Assembly: GCA_020024465.1 (NCBI GenBank)
Contig: JAHHTT010000004.1
Location: forward strand, 1 to 64,000
Length of the DNA: 64,000 bases
DNA from: Odoribacter sp.
GTDB lineage: Bacteria > Bacteroidota > Bacteroidia > Bacteroidales > Marinifilaceae
Direction: 5' to 3'
Within the stretch, counting starts at the first letter, position 1, and each line of letters starts with the position of its first letter. Positions 1 through 8,425 of the stretch are shown piece by piece. The notes beneath the pieces were generated by a model. The model searched no databases and was not told the origin of the DNA. It saw nothing but the letters and a program-made list of their open reading frames with translations. The translations under genes and the position numbers were made by a program.

Positions 1-51
1 ACGACCTACGGATTAACAGTCCGCCGCTCTAACCAACTGAGCTACTAAGGA
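1..51 (-). tRNA. tRNA-Asn (GTT), partial at window edge
   Basis: Read on the minus strand, this begins with the acceptor strand TCCTTAG, has a D-arm of the AGCTCAGTTGGTTAGAGC type and an anticodon loop CTGTTAATCC with anticodon GTT (Asn). The T-arm and 3' acceptor lie beyond the window start. All visible bases match the complete copy at 74-147, so the two are a tandem duplication, probably co-transcribed from the promoter near 167-196. Confidence 0.93.
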
Positions 52-73
52 ATTTTGCTTTTGAGTTTTTTTG

Positions 74-147
74 CTCCTCAGGTAGGACTTGAACCTACGA
101 CCTACGGATTAACAGTCCGCCGCTCTAACCAACTGAGCTACTAAGGA
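74..147 (-). tRNA. tRNA-Asn (GTT)
   Basis: This is a complete cloverleaf on the minus strand. The acceptor TCCTTAG pairs with CTGAGGA (one G-T pair) and the discriminator base is G. The anticodon GTT sits in CTGTTAATCC, and the T-loop is GTTCAAGTC-like. CCA is not encoded. It lies 22 bases upstream, in the direction of transcription, of an identical second copy at 1-51, and a well-formed promoter precedes it. Confidence 0.96.
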
Positions 148-166
148 ATTTCTCTCAAAAGCGATG

Positions 167-196
167 CAAAGATAGGTGCTTTTTTTATATTTGCAA
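167..196 (-). promoter_or_regulatory. Bacteroidetes promoter for the tRNA-Asn pair
   Basis: On the minus strand TTG (194-196) is followed by 19 bases and then TATCTTTG (167-174), matching the Bacteroidetes sigma-ABfr consensus TTG/N19-21/TAnnTTTG. Transcription would start near 160, about 12 bases before the tRNA 5' end. Confidence 0.65.
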
Positions 197-304
197 AATA
201 TTGGGCAAAAAAATATCTGGTAATATAATTTTCCTTCAAAAATATATTTGGAAGATTTTGGAAATATGCTCGATATACAGCAATTTTGCTGAAAATTAAA
301 TTGC

Positions 305-652
305 ATGACTATGGATTATTTTAAAGAAGTGAATCTAGCAATCACCATTTGTGACAAGAATGGTAAAATTATAGAGATGAATGATAAGTCTCGCAAGACT
401 TTTTTGAAACCTGGACGCGAAGATTTGATTGGTAAGAATGTTTTGGATTGTCATCCAGAACCTGCGCGTTCTATGTTGGCGGATATGTTAGAGAATCCAC
501 GAACAAATGCTTATACTATAGAGAAAGAAGGGATAAAAAAATTGATATATCAGACACCTTGGTATGATAATGGTGTATTTATGGGATTTATGGAACTTTC
601 AATGGAAATTCCTTTTGTAATGAAGCATGCTGTTAGGACTCCAAAGAAATAA
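305..652 (+). CDS. Stand-alone PAS-domain protein
   Basis: A 115-residue soluble protein that is almost entirely one PAS fold: LAITICDKNGKIIEMND is the typical first PAS strand and turn, GKNVLDCHPEP resembles the helix that lines the ligand pocket, and YDNGVFMGFMEL is the C-terminal beta sheet. No kinase, cyclase, HTH or membrane segment is present, so any output must go through a partner. The second ATG at 311 (MDYFKEVN) is an equally plausible start. It lies 45 bases upstream of purD on the same strand and may share its transcript. Ligand (haem, flavin or small molecule) and role are unknown. Confidence 0.8.
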   Translation: MTMDYFKEVNLAITICDKNGKIIEMNDKSRKTFLKPGREDLIGKNVLDCHPEPARSMLADMLENPRTNAYTIEKEGIKKLIYQTPWYDNGVFMGFMELSMEIPFVMKHAVRTPKK

Positions 653-697
653 TTTTAATTTTGCGTTTGATATTTTTTCATCTAAGTATTTGGGATT

Positions 698-1981
698 ATG
701 AGAGTATTATTATTGGGAGGGGGAGGTCGAGAGCATGCATTGGCATGGAAAATTGCACAAAGTTCAAAATTGGAAAAATTATATATTGCACCAGGTAATG
801 CAGGTACAGCAGTATTAGCTGAAAATGTAAGCATTGCTGTTACGGACTTTAAGGCAATAGCTGATTTTATTGTTGAGAAGGAAATTCAATTATTGATTGT
901 CGGACCTGAAGATCCGTTGGTAGAGGGAATTCGTGATTTCTTGCAGGCAGATAATCGTTTGAGCGGCTTGATGATTGTCGGACCTGGTAAAGATGGTGCG
1001 ATATTGGAAGGTAGTAAGGATTTTGCTAAACAATTTATGAAACGTCATGGAATCCCGACAGCTGGATATATGACAGTTACTTCCCATAATATAGCAGAAG
1101 GACAACAATTCCTTGCGACTTTAAATCCGCCTTATGTACTTAAAGCTGATGGTTTGGCAGCAGGGAAAGGTGTATTGATCATTGATGATTTGAAAGAAGC
1201 GCAGAAGGAATTGAAAGAAATGTTAGGTGGAAAGTTTGGAAAAGCAAGTTGCCGTGTTGTAATTGAGGAATTTTTACATGGAATTGAGATTTCTGTGTTT
1301 GCTATAACAGATGGTAAAGATTATAGAATATTAGGTTCGGCTAAAGATTATAAGCGAATTGGAGAAGGAGATACAGGGTTGAATACCGGGGGAATGGGCG
1401 CTGTCTCTCCTGTGCCTTTTGCAAATTCAGAATTTAACAGAAAAGTAGAAGAATTGATTGTGCGTCCTACTGTAGAAGGTTTGCAGAAAGATGGTATTGA
1501 TTATCGTGGTTTTATTTTCTTTGGTTTGATGAATGATGGGGGAAATCCTGCCGTCATTGAGTATAACGTGCGTATGGGAGATCCTGAAACGGAAGTTGTA
1601 ATACCGCGTTTGAAAACAGATATTCTTGAATTGTTGGTAGCCACAGCTACAGGCCGTCTTGCTGAAGCTGAGTTTGCATTGGATGAGCGCTATTGCACGA
1701 CCGTTATGTTGGTTGCTGGAGGATATCCTGGTTGTTACGAGAAAGGTAATATTATTATAGGACTGAAGGATGTGGAAGATAGTATTGTTTTTCATGCCGG
1801 TACAAAATTGGAAGATGGTCAGGTTTTGACTAATGGAGGGCGTGTAATGGCTGTTAGTTCTTATGGGCATACATTGGAGGGAGCGCTTCAGCAATCTTAT
1901 AAGAATGTAGAGCATATTAAATTCAAGAGTATGAATTTTCGTCGCGATATAGGGCAGGATTTGCTGAAATGGGTTCGTTAA
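698..1981 (+). CDS. purD: Phosphoribosylamine--glycine ligase (GAR synthetase)
   Basis: Catalyses ATP-dependent ligation of glycine to 5-phosphoribosylamine, the second step of de novo purine synthesis, in the cytoplasm. The 427-residue length is normal for monofunctional PurD. The N-terminal domain opens with VLLLGGGGREHALAWK. The ATP-grasp region contains VLKADGLAAGKGV and the family signature around RMGDPETEVV, with the acidic metal-binding segment just before it. Start ATG 698 fits the family N-terminus exactly. It is followed 19 bases later by a membrane protein gene. No fusion to purM or purN is seen. Confidence 0.97.
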   Translation: MRVLLLGGGGREHALAWKIAQSSKLEKLYIAPGNAGTAVLAENVSIAVTDFKAIADFIVEKEIQLLIVGPEDPLVEGIRDFLQADNRLSGLMIVGPGKDGAILEGSKDFAKQFMKRHGIPTAGYMTVTSHNIAEGQQFLATLNPPYVLKADGLAAGKGVLIIDDLKEAQKELKEMLGGKFGKASCRVVIEEFLHGIEISVFAITDGKDYRILGSAKDYKRIGEGDTGLNTGGMGAVSPVPFANSEFNRKVEELIVRPTVEGLQKDGIDYRGFIFFGLMNDGGNPAVIEYNVRMGDPETEVVIPRLKTDILELLVATATGRLAEAEFALDERYCTTVMLVAGGYPGCYEKGNIIIGLKDVEDSIVFHAGTKLEDGQVLTNGGRVMAVSSYGHTLEGALQQSYKNVEHIKFKSMNFRRDIGQDLLKWVR

Positions 1982-2000
1982 TGTTTTTCATTGTGTATAG

Positions 2001-2969
2001 ATGAATAGATTTTTGAAATCCAAGAGCTTATATATGCTTTTCATATTGCCGTTCATTGTAGCGGCAATTAATTTATTGGATAAATGGCTTCTGGAACATC
2101 AGATAGTGAATGTTCCGATACATGGTTGTATAAATATTGCTTTTATCGATTTGCTTGATGATACATGGCAATCAGTTATTAGTGGAATTGTGATATTGGG
2201 TATTGCTTATATGCTATTTTTGATTAGCAATATTTTTAAATTACTGTATCAGCGTACAACTTTGCCTTCTTTGCTTTATGTTTTGTTGACTTCTGGTACG
2301 ATGGTGAGTATAGGATTCAATTATCTGTTGTTTGCTGTTTTTATCATAGGACTTGCTATCACTCGTTTGCAGTCAGCTATTAACAATACAAAAAACAATG
2401 CATCTCTTTTTGATTTTGGAGCTTTGATGATGTTGGCTGTTGCCATTTATCCTAAATTTGTTTTTTTATTGTTATGGGCATTGTGTGCCGTGCTTTTTTT
2501 AGGTCGTTCGACGATCAAGGATGTGATGGCTTTAGTGGTAGGTTTTTGTGTACCTGCTTTGTTTGTTTCTTTTTATTATTATTGGACCGATTCATTGGTC
2601 TTACTGTCACAACGTTTTATGAACCATCTTGTTACTGGTCATTATATTCATGATTTGCCTATCGTCGAGATACTACGTTTGAGTCTATTGTTTATATTGC
2701 TGATAATAGCCGTATCACATTTTTTTTCTAAGTATTCTGCAATGATTGTCTATCAGCGTAGAGGAATGCTTTCTTTGGTTTCCATGTTGTTGTTTTTAAT
2801 TGTTACCTTATTAGTATTACCGGGTAATTATTATGATTTTATGTATATGTTGGCATTTCCACTGGTTTTTATTTATTCGCATTTTTTTATTGTTCAACGA
2901 GTGAAAATAGTTAATGATTTCATGTTTATCTTGTTGATTTGTGCTTGTTTTCTTAGTTACTTTATCTGA
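2001..2969 (+). CDS. Polytopic membrane protein, DUF6427-like
   Basis: A 322-residue, very hydrophobic protein with roughly eight to ten predicted membrane segments, for example near residues 10-25, 55-80, 92-120, 140-165, 170-195, 222-240 and 255-320. No catalytic motif is visible. Bacteroidetes genomes commonly carry such a protein next to purine/pyrimidine and polyprenol-mannose genes, annotated DUF6427; I assign it on topology and neighbourhood only. It follows purD by 19 bases. Its stop overlaps the end of the convergent pyrC gene by eight bases, so no terminator fits between the two. Confidence 0.7.
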   Translation: MNRFLKSKSLYMLFILPFIVAAINLLDKWLLEHQIVNVPIHGCINIAFIDLLDDTWQSVISGIVILGIAYMLFLISNIFKLLYQRTTLPSLLYVLLTSGTMVSIGFNYLLFAVFIIGLAITRLQSAINNTKNNASLFDFGALMMLAVAIYPKFVFLLLWALCAVLFLGRSTIKDVMALVVGFCVPALFVSFYYYWTDSLVLLSQRFMNHLVTGHYIHDLPIVEILRLSLLFILLIIAVSHFFSKYSAMIVYQRRGMLSLVSMLLFLIVTLLVLPGNYYDFMYMLAFPLVFIYSHFFIVQRVKIVNDFMFILLICACFLSYFI

Positions 2970-4290
2970 TAAAGGTTAGTAATTCACCGCGGCTATTGTT
3001 TGAAGGGAATTTTCCTTGATCATAAACTACGATTCCATTTACTAATGTTGTACGTACTTGATAATGGAAGGTTTGACCTTCTAAGGGAGACCAACCGCAT
3101 TGATAGAATATGTTTTTTTTACTGACGGTCCAAGTGTTTTTTTGTACAATGCAAATATCTGCTTTGTAGCCTTCTCGTAGGAATCCACGCCCTTCGATGC
3201 AGAATAATCTTGCAGGTGCATGGCACATCCTTTCAATGACTTTTTCACGTGTAATTTCTCCGCGTTCGGCTAGTTCTAGCATGATGGCGAGGGAGTGTTG
3301 TACTAGTGGACCACCACTGGCTGCCTGTGTGTATAAACCATTTTTGTCTTCAATAGTGTGAGGAGCATGGTCGGTTGCAATGATATCTAATATTCCTTCA
3401 TTCAAACCCTTAAGTAGTGCACGGCGGTCATTTTCTGTTTTTATTGCTGGATTCCACCGCACTAAGTTTCCTTTTTCACGATAGGCTTTATCATTAAACC
3501 ACAAATGATGTACACATACTTCTCCTGTGATCATTTTTTCTTCTGTCAATCCTCTGTCAAGCAGAGAGAGTTCTTCTGCGGTACTTAAATGAAGTATATG
3601 CAATCTACTCCCATATTTCTTAGCTAATGAGGTTGCTAATGATGAACTTTTTAAACATGCTTCTCTACTTCGAATGAGAGGATGGCAAAAGGCGGGAATA
3701 TTATCTCCATATTTTTTTTTATAGAAGGCAAGATTATTGTTGATGATAGGAGTATCTTCACAATGTGTGGCAATTAGTATCGGTGCTTCTGCAAAAAGTC
3801 GTTCTAATGCTGGGAGTTCGTCAATGAGTAAGTTTCCCGTTGAAGCACCCATAAACGCTTTTATGCCACAGGTTGTATGAGGATTCACTTGTTTGATTTC
3901 CTTGATGTTACTGCTGGTAGCTCCCAAGTAAAACGAAAAGTTTATCAGTGATGTACGGGCCGCAATTTCTTGTTTTTCGAGTAGCAGATCATTGGTTATT
4001 GTTGGTGGTTTTACATTGGGCATGTCCATGAAAGAAGTTATGCCTCCGGCTGCGGCAGCTTTACTGCCTTCTGCAATATTACCTTTATGTGTCATTCCTG
4101 GCTCTCGAAAATGTACTTGATCATCAATAATTCCCGGAAGTACATAACAATTTTCGGCATGAATGATTTCGCAATCATCTGTTTTTGCTTCAGGAATAAT
4201 GGATAGTATTCGATCGTTTTCGATTATAATGTCTGCTTTATATTGCTTACCTTCATTGATAAGCACTCCCCCTTTGATGACTTTTTTCAT
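2962..4290 (-). CDS. pyrC: Dihydroorotase
   Basis: A 442-residue amidohydrolase that cyclises N-carbamoyl-aspartate to dihydroorotate in pyrimidine synthesis. The region DDQVHFREPGMTHKGNI is the class I signature, but the first His of the usual HxH metal motif is Gln here. The other expected elements are present: FMDMPNV, the carboxylated-lysine segment GIKAFMGAS, TATHCED-like and HILHLSTAEE histidines, and the catalytic Asp in IIATDHAPHT. The gene is eight bases downstream of the glycosyltransferase and probably in an operon with murF. Dihydroorotase is strongly preferred over allantoinase or hydantoinase because of the REPG loop. Confidence 0.9.
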   Translation of the reverse strand: MKKVIKGGVLINEGKQYKADIIIENDRILSIIPEAKTDDCEIIHAENCYVLPGIIDDQVHFREPGMTHKGNIAEGSKAAAAGGITSFMDMPNVKPPTITNDLLLEKQEIAARTSLINFSFYLGATSSNIKEIKQVNPHTTCGIKAFMGASTGNLLIDELPALERLFAEAPILIATHCEDTPIINNNLAFYKKKYGDNIPAFCHPLIRSREACLKSSSLATSLAKKYGSRLHILHLSTAEELSLLDRGLTEEKMITGEVCVHHLWFNDKAYREKGNLVRWNPAIKTENDRRALLKGLNEGILDIIATDHAPHTIEDKNGLYTQAASGGPLVQHSLAIMLELAERGEITREKVIERMCHAPARLFCIEGRGFLREGYKADICIVQKNTWTVSKKNIFYQCGWSPLEGQTFHYQVRTTLVNGIVVYDQGKFPSNNSRGELLTFIR

Positions 4291-4298
4291 ATCAATGT

Positions 4299-5030
4299 TT
4301 AATTGCGTTTCTTGATTTTGCCGAACATTGCACGGATTTTCATGGTAATAACTCCTAGAATAGCTTCTTTGATGATGCCTTTATTCATTTTAGAAGTTCC
4401 TAATGTGCGATCAGTAAAGATGATAGGCACTTCTTTAAGAGCAAAACCTAATGTTGTTGCAGTAAATTTCATTTCGATTTGGAAAGCATATCCTTTGAAA
4501 CGGATATTATCCAAGTCAATCGTTTCTAAAACTTTGCTAGTGTAACAGACAAAACCGGCAGTCGAGTCATGTACTTTCATGCCGGTAATCATTTTTACAT
4601 ATTTTGATGCAAAATAGGATAATAATACTCGGCTCATGGGCCAATTGACTACATTTACACCGGTTACATATCTTGAACCAACAGATAAATCAGCTCCGTC
4701 TACACAAGCATTGTATAGAAGAATCAGGTCGTGAGGATTGTGTGAAAAATCGGCATCCATTTCAAAAATGTATTTGTAGTTATGTTCTAATGCCCATTTA
4801 AATCCTGTAATATAGGCAGTCCCTAAGCCCAATTTACCTTTTCGTTCTACCATGTAAAGATGTTCGAAGTCTTGTTGTAATTTCTTGACGATGGCGCCAG
4901 TTCCGTCCGGAGAATTATCTTCTATAATCAGAATATGGAATTCCGGTTTTAAGGAAAAAACACAACGAATAATATTTTCGATATTTTCTTTTTCGTTGTA
5001 AGTGGGGATGATGACTAATCTGTTGTTCAC
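4299..5030 (-). CDS. Polyprenol monophosphomannose synthase (GT2 family)
   Basis: A 243-residue GT-A fold glycosyltransferase of the dolichol-phosphate mannose synthase type, which moves mannose from GDP-mannose to a polyprenyl phosphate carrier at the inner face of the membrane. VIIPTYNEKENI is the nucleotide-binding start, EDNSPDGTG follows, EMDADFSH holds the DxD metal motif near residue 95, and the C-terminal part has the family RTLGTSKM segment. It lacks the C-terminal membrane extension of larger homologues. It sits between murF (12 bases upstream) and pyrC (8 bases downstream). The product presumably feeds envelope glycan or protein O-mannosylation; the acceptor is not visible. Confidence 0.88.
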   Translation of the reverse strand: MNNRLVIIPTYNEKENIENIIRCVFSLKPEFHILIIEDNSPDGTGAIVKKLQQDFEHLYMVERKGKLGLGTAYITGFKWALEHNYKYIFEMDADFSHNPHDLILLYNACVDGADLSVGSRYVTGVNVVNWPMSRVLLSYFASKYVKMITGMKVHDSTAGFVCYTSKVLETIDLDNIRFKGYAFQIEMKFTATTLGFALKEVPIIFTDRTLGTSKMNKGIIKEAILGVITMKIRAMFGKIKKRN

Positions 5031-5042
5031 GGTTTTAAATGA

Positions 5043-6353
5043 TTAGAGACATTCTACAATTCGTTCCAGTCGGTTCCTGCGGGAGCCTTTGATAAAGATA
5101 AATGATTCCGTTATCGGGTTTGTTCGGAGTGTTTTTATTAAAGATTCTGTATCAGGAAACCAAGTGATAAAATTACGTTTCTCATTACAATGTTCAAAAT
5201 TATTTCCTATGAGAAAAATTTTTTCAAAATTACCTCTCAAAGCTAAATCTATTAAAGTTTCATGAGCCTTTAGACTTGATGCTCCTAATTCGCGCATTTC
5301 TCCAAGAATGAGTACTTTATGTTCACCCGGCATTTCGCGAAAGTTATTTATTGATGCCTGCATACTGCTTGGATTTGCATTGTAGGCATCTAAAATAATG
5401 GTATTATGTTCACTTTTGATTAGTTGTGAACGCAAGTTCGATGGATGATAGGCTTCGATAGCTTCTTGTATTTTTAATGGGTCAACCCCGAAATGAAAAC
5501 CTATTGCAGATGCAGCCATAGCATTGTCAAAGTTGTAATCTCCGACTAAATGAGTTTTGATGTAGAGTTGTCCTTTAGGGGTAATGATTGTGTAAACAAG
5601 GTAGGGTACAGATTGTTTTATTTCTCCTTTCAAAAGGTTGCCTTGGTTTCCATAGGTACTGCGGTTGAATCCTTCGCTTAATTGCATAAGAAGATTGTCA
5701 GAAGCGCTGACAAAAACCTTGCCTTTTTTTGCGAAAACATGTTCGTAAAGTGCTTTTTTGGTAGCTATGATGTTTTCATAGCTGCCAAATCCTTCAAGAT
5801 GTGCATAACCAATATTAGTAATAAGCCCAAAATCAGGCTCGGCAATGGTGCATAAGTCTTGAATCTCCCCAGGGTGATTGGCTCCCATTTCTACGATGCC
5901 AAATTCTGTTGTTTCATCCATGTTGAGTAAGGTTAAGGGTACACCGATATGATTGTTGAAGTTGCCTTGAGTGGCAGATGTTTTATATTTTTTTGACAAT
6001 ACGGCGTGACAGAGTTCTTTGGTTGTTGTTTTGCCATTAGTCCCTGTAATTCCTAAAATAGGTAAACCAAGCCGTTTTCGATGGTAATGTGCCAATTCTT
6101 GCAGACATTTCAATGTATTTTTGACTAGAATGCATTTTTCTTCCTTATATTGGGGATTGTCGATAATGGCTGCTGTTGCTCCATTTTTTATCGCTGTTGA
6201 AGCATATTCATTACCATTGAAATTTTCCCCTTTCAAGGCAATGAAAATATCTCCAGACTTAACTTTTCGCGAATCGGTTTCTATATGGTGACCGTGGACG
6301 AATTGTTCGTATATTTCTGTAATAGTCTCTGTCATATCGTGTTGATGAAACAT
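5043..6353 (-). CDS. murF: UDP-N-acetylmuramoyl-tripeptide--D-alanyl-D-alanine ligase
   Basis: A 436-residue Mur ligase that adds the D-Ala-D-Ala dipeptide to the UDP-MurNAc tripeptide, the last cytoplasmic peptidoglycan precursor step. The N-terminal domain contains DSRKVKSGDIFIALKGENFNG. The central ATPase domain has the P-loop GITGTNGKTTTKEL near residues 104-117 and EMGANHPGEI. The C-terminal domain carries LDAYNANPSSM, specific to MurF. Start ATG 6353 is used; an internal ATG at 6335 is possible. It heads the minus-strand run with the mannosyltransferase and pyrC, and is not in a dcw cluster. Confidence 0.95.
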   Translation of the reverse strand: MFHQHDMTETITEIYEQFVHGHHIETDSRKVKSGDIFIALKGENFNGNEYASTAIKNGATAAIIDNPQYKEEKCILVKNTLKCLQELAHYHRKRLGLPILGITGTNGKTTTKELCHAVLSKKYKTSATQGNFNNHIGVPLTLLNMDETTEFGIVEMGANHPGEIQDLCTIAEPDFGLITNIGYAHLEGFGSYENIIATKKALYEHVFAKKGKVFVSASDNLLMQLSEGFNRSTYGNQGNLLKGEIKQSVPYLVYTIITPKGQLYIKTHLVGDYNFDNAMAASAIGFHFGVDPLKIQEAIEAYHPSNLRSQLIKSEHNTIILDAYNANPSSMQASINNFREMPGEHKVLILGEMRELGASSLKAHETLIDLALRGNFEKIFLIGNNFEHCNEKRNFITWFPDTESLIKTLRTNPITESFIFIKGSRRNRLERIVECL

Positions 6354-6381
6354 CTTTTTGTTTGTGATAGAATTTTCAATA

Positions 6382-6389
6382 CAAATTTA
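6382..6389 (-). promoter_or_regulatory. Candidate -7 element upstream of murF
   Basis: TAAATTTG on the minus strand, 29 bases before the murF ATG, matches the Bacteroidetes -7 consensus TAnnTTTG. A convincing -33 TTG at 19-21 bases is not seen, so support is moderate. Confidence 0.4.
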
Positions 6390-6490
6390 GAGGATTTTCT
6401 TGAAAAAGTACTTTCTTATTGAAGGATATTATTGGGAAAAAGTTTTTATTTTTGAATTTTGAAAGTACCATAATATACAAATGTTATACC

Positions 6491-6970
6491 ATGAGAATTA
6501 AAACAGGAATCGGAATAGATGTTCATCGCCTTGAAAAGGGGATGAACCTGTGGTTGGGAGGTATTAAAATTGAACATACCAAGGGATGTGTTGCACATTC
6601 TGATGGTGATGTATTGATCCATGCAATCTGTGATGCTTTATTGGGAGCTGCAGGATTGGGGGATATCGGATTACATTTTCCTGACTCTTGTCCGGCATAT
6701 AAGGGGATAGATAGTAAACTATTGTTGCAAAAAACGAAAGAAATAATAGAAAATAAAGGATTTGCAATTAGTAATATTGACTCCGTGGTTTGTTTGCAGT
6801 GTCCTAAGATTCGTCCCTATATAGATGAAATGCGTCAATGTCTGGCTGGAATCTTGGAGATAAATATTGAAGATATGTCTGTTAAAGCTACTACGACAGA
6901 GTATTTGGGTTTTGAAGGACGCGAGGAAGGTGTATCTGCGTATGCGACAGCCTTGATTTATAAATTGTAA
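6491..6970 (+). CDS. ispF: 2-C-methyl-D-erythritol 2,4-cyclodiphosphate synthase
   Basis: Makes the cyclic diphosphate intermediate of the MEP isoprenoid pathway. The 159 residues from ATG 6491 match the usual family length; the open frame extends upstream to 6419, but those 24 residues are not family-like. Metal ligands are visible as Asp10 and His12 (GIDVHRL) and His44 (SDGDVLIHAI). The C-terminal VKATTTEYLGFEGREEG is the CDP-binding signature. It stands alone on the plus strand, divergent from murF and convergent with the C1 peptidase, and is followed by a bidirectional terminator. Confidence 0.96.
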   Translation: MRIKTGIGIDVHRLEKGMNLWLGGIKIEHTKGCVAHSDGDVLIHAICDALLGAAGLGDIGLHFPDSCPAYKGIDSKLLLQKTKEIIENKGFAISNIDSVVCLQCPKIRPYIDEMRQCLAGILEINIEDMSVKATTTEYLGFEGREEGVSAYATALIYKL

Positions 6971-6984
6971 GTATGGATTAAATA

Positions 6985-7015
6985 AAAAGTGGCTGTTGAA
7001 ATAGCAGCCACTTTT
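6985..7015. terminator. Bidirectional intrinsic terminator between ispF and the C1 peptidase
   Basis: AAAAGTGGCTG (6985-6995) and CAGCCACTTTT (7005-7015) form a perfect 11-base stem with a nine-base loop. The A/T ends supply a U tract in either direction, so it can end both convergent genes. Confidence 0.88.
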
Positions 7016-7019
7016 ATAA

Positions 7020-8399
7020 TTAGTACATATAGTCCCAAACAGGTAGCTGTTCCGTTTTACCATTTAATGCTTTAATCGCTTTTTCGTTTAAGTATACTTT
7101 GCGGATCACAATACGGAACATGTATTCATCGAACCATTTGTCTGTGAAAGTCAGATAACCATTGTGTCCATTGTTAGCGCCCCAGCTGTTTTCGAATTCC
7201 CATTTTACAGGCTTGTCATTTACATCTGTATCGCAGCCTATTAATGTCATTGCATGAGCAGAGCCGCTTTGACGGGTGAGGATACGTGCTTTTTTATCCA
7301 TGTACAGTTTAACTCCTAACAATGATTCATAGTCATACATTTCTGGATCCAGAATTCCTTCTTCACGATTGAATTGTTTGCCTACATCACATGATGCGTA
7401 CATAGGTTCATTGTTTTTGATAGAAGCCAATGCAGCAGCCTTGATGTCTTCATTCGGTAAATTCAGATAAATCCAATTGATACCCTCTTGTGTATTACGA
7501 TAGTTTTGTATTTCATATATTTTATAATATTCGCGAGTAGGGTCATTCATAATCATGATATAATTCTCTGGAGTGTAGTCGGCAGGTGTGATTTCATTGT
7601 AGAATTGTTTTGGGGTATAATTGGTTAATTCTTTGATTTCACCATTTTTCGTCATATATCTCCACGTAAATTGATGGGGCGGTTCCCCTAAACACAATGC
7701 GAGTATACGGTACACGTCTTTGAGTACGTTTTTCTTTTCCGTGCGTAATTCTTTCGTCTTTTTGCCTCCGGTAGCCATTTCGCGTAGTGTGTAACCCCCA
7801 AGGCGCAATTTTTCATTAACCAGACTTAGTAATTGTGCTGTGTTGTTTGAATGAGCTGTTTCCGGCATTACTTCTTGTGGTATGACACCGTATTTTTGGG
7901 CTGCATTGTAATAAAGATTCCATACTCCTCCGTCACCAACAGGATTTTTGAAATATTCCACTACAGTACGGTCATCCATTGGCTTGTCTGTAGTAGCGAT
8001 GATGTTTTCTAGAAACAAGTTGCTCTTTTCAAAAATATCCCAAAAATAAAGGTAGTTATGTGAAAAATCAAATGCATTGAGATTGTATTTTTTCATAATC
8101 TGGGGACGTAATACATTCATGGAGGTAAACATCCAACAGCGGCCTGAGCTTAATTGGTTTGTGATTCCTTTGACGTCTGCTCGATATTTGAAGTAGTGAT
8201 CGATTTTCCCTTGCAGATCGCGATTTAAGGCATTTTGGCGGATATTTTTATCCACAGTTAGAATGTTTTGGATAGCTTTGGTGGAAGCATCCTTTTTGAA
8301 ACTTGCTTGAATCTCTTGCAAATCTTTGTCTGTAATGCTTTGGGCAAATGCTCCGGAGCATGCAAGTAGTAGGCTTGTTGCAATTAATGTTTTTTTCAT
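7020..8399 (-). CDS. Secreted C1 family aminopeptidase (bleomycin hydrolase/PepC type)
   Basis: A 459-residue papain-like cysteine peptidase of the C1B (bleomycin hydrolase) group. A signal peptide is clear (MKKTLIATSLLLACSGAFAQ), so unlike cytoplasmic PepC it should act in the periplasm or outside. The catalytic Cys is in SSGRCWMFTSMN (Cys88), the His in GSAHAMTLIG and the Asn in FENSWG. The C-terminal end LPVWDYMY resembles the self-processing tail of this family. It follows lpdA by 26 bases on the same strand and ends at a shared terminator. Substrates are probably short peptides. Confidence 0.93.
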   Translation of the reverse strand: MKKTLIATSLLLACSGAFAQSITDKDLQEIQASFKKDASTKAIQNILTVDKNIRQNALNRDLQGKIDHYFKYRADVKGITNQLSSGRCWMFTSMNVLRPQIMKKYNLNAFDFSHNYLYFWDIFEKSNLFLENIIATTDKPMDDRTVVEYFKNPVGDGGVWNLYYNAAQKYGVIPQEVMPETAHSNNTAQLLSLVNEKLRLGGYTLREMATGGKKTKELRTEKKNVLKDVYRILALCLGEPPHQFTWRYMTKNGEIKELTNYTPKQFYNEITPADYTPENYIMIMNDPTREYYKIYEIQNYRNTQEGINWIYLNLPNEDIKAAALASIKNNEPMYASCDVGKQFNREEGILDPEMYDYESLLGVKLYMDKKARILTRQSGSAHAMTLIGCDTDVNDKPVKWEFENSWGANNGHNGYLTFTDKWFDEYMFRIVIRKVYLNEKAIKALNGKTEQLPVWDYMY

Positions 8400-8425
8400 T
8401 CAAATTAATTTATTATTATAGATAT

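Noticed and set aside
6419..6490. N-terminal extension of ispF by 24 codons
   Set aside because: The extension does not look like IspF, and the internal ATG at 6491 gives the standard length and first motif.
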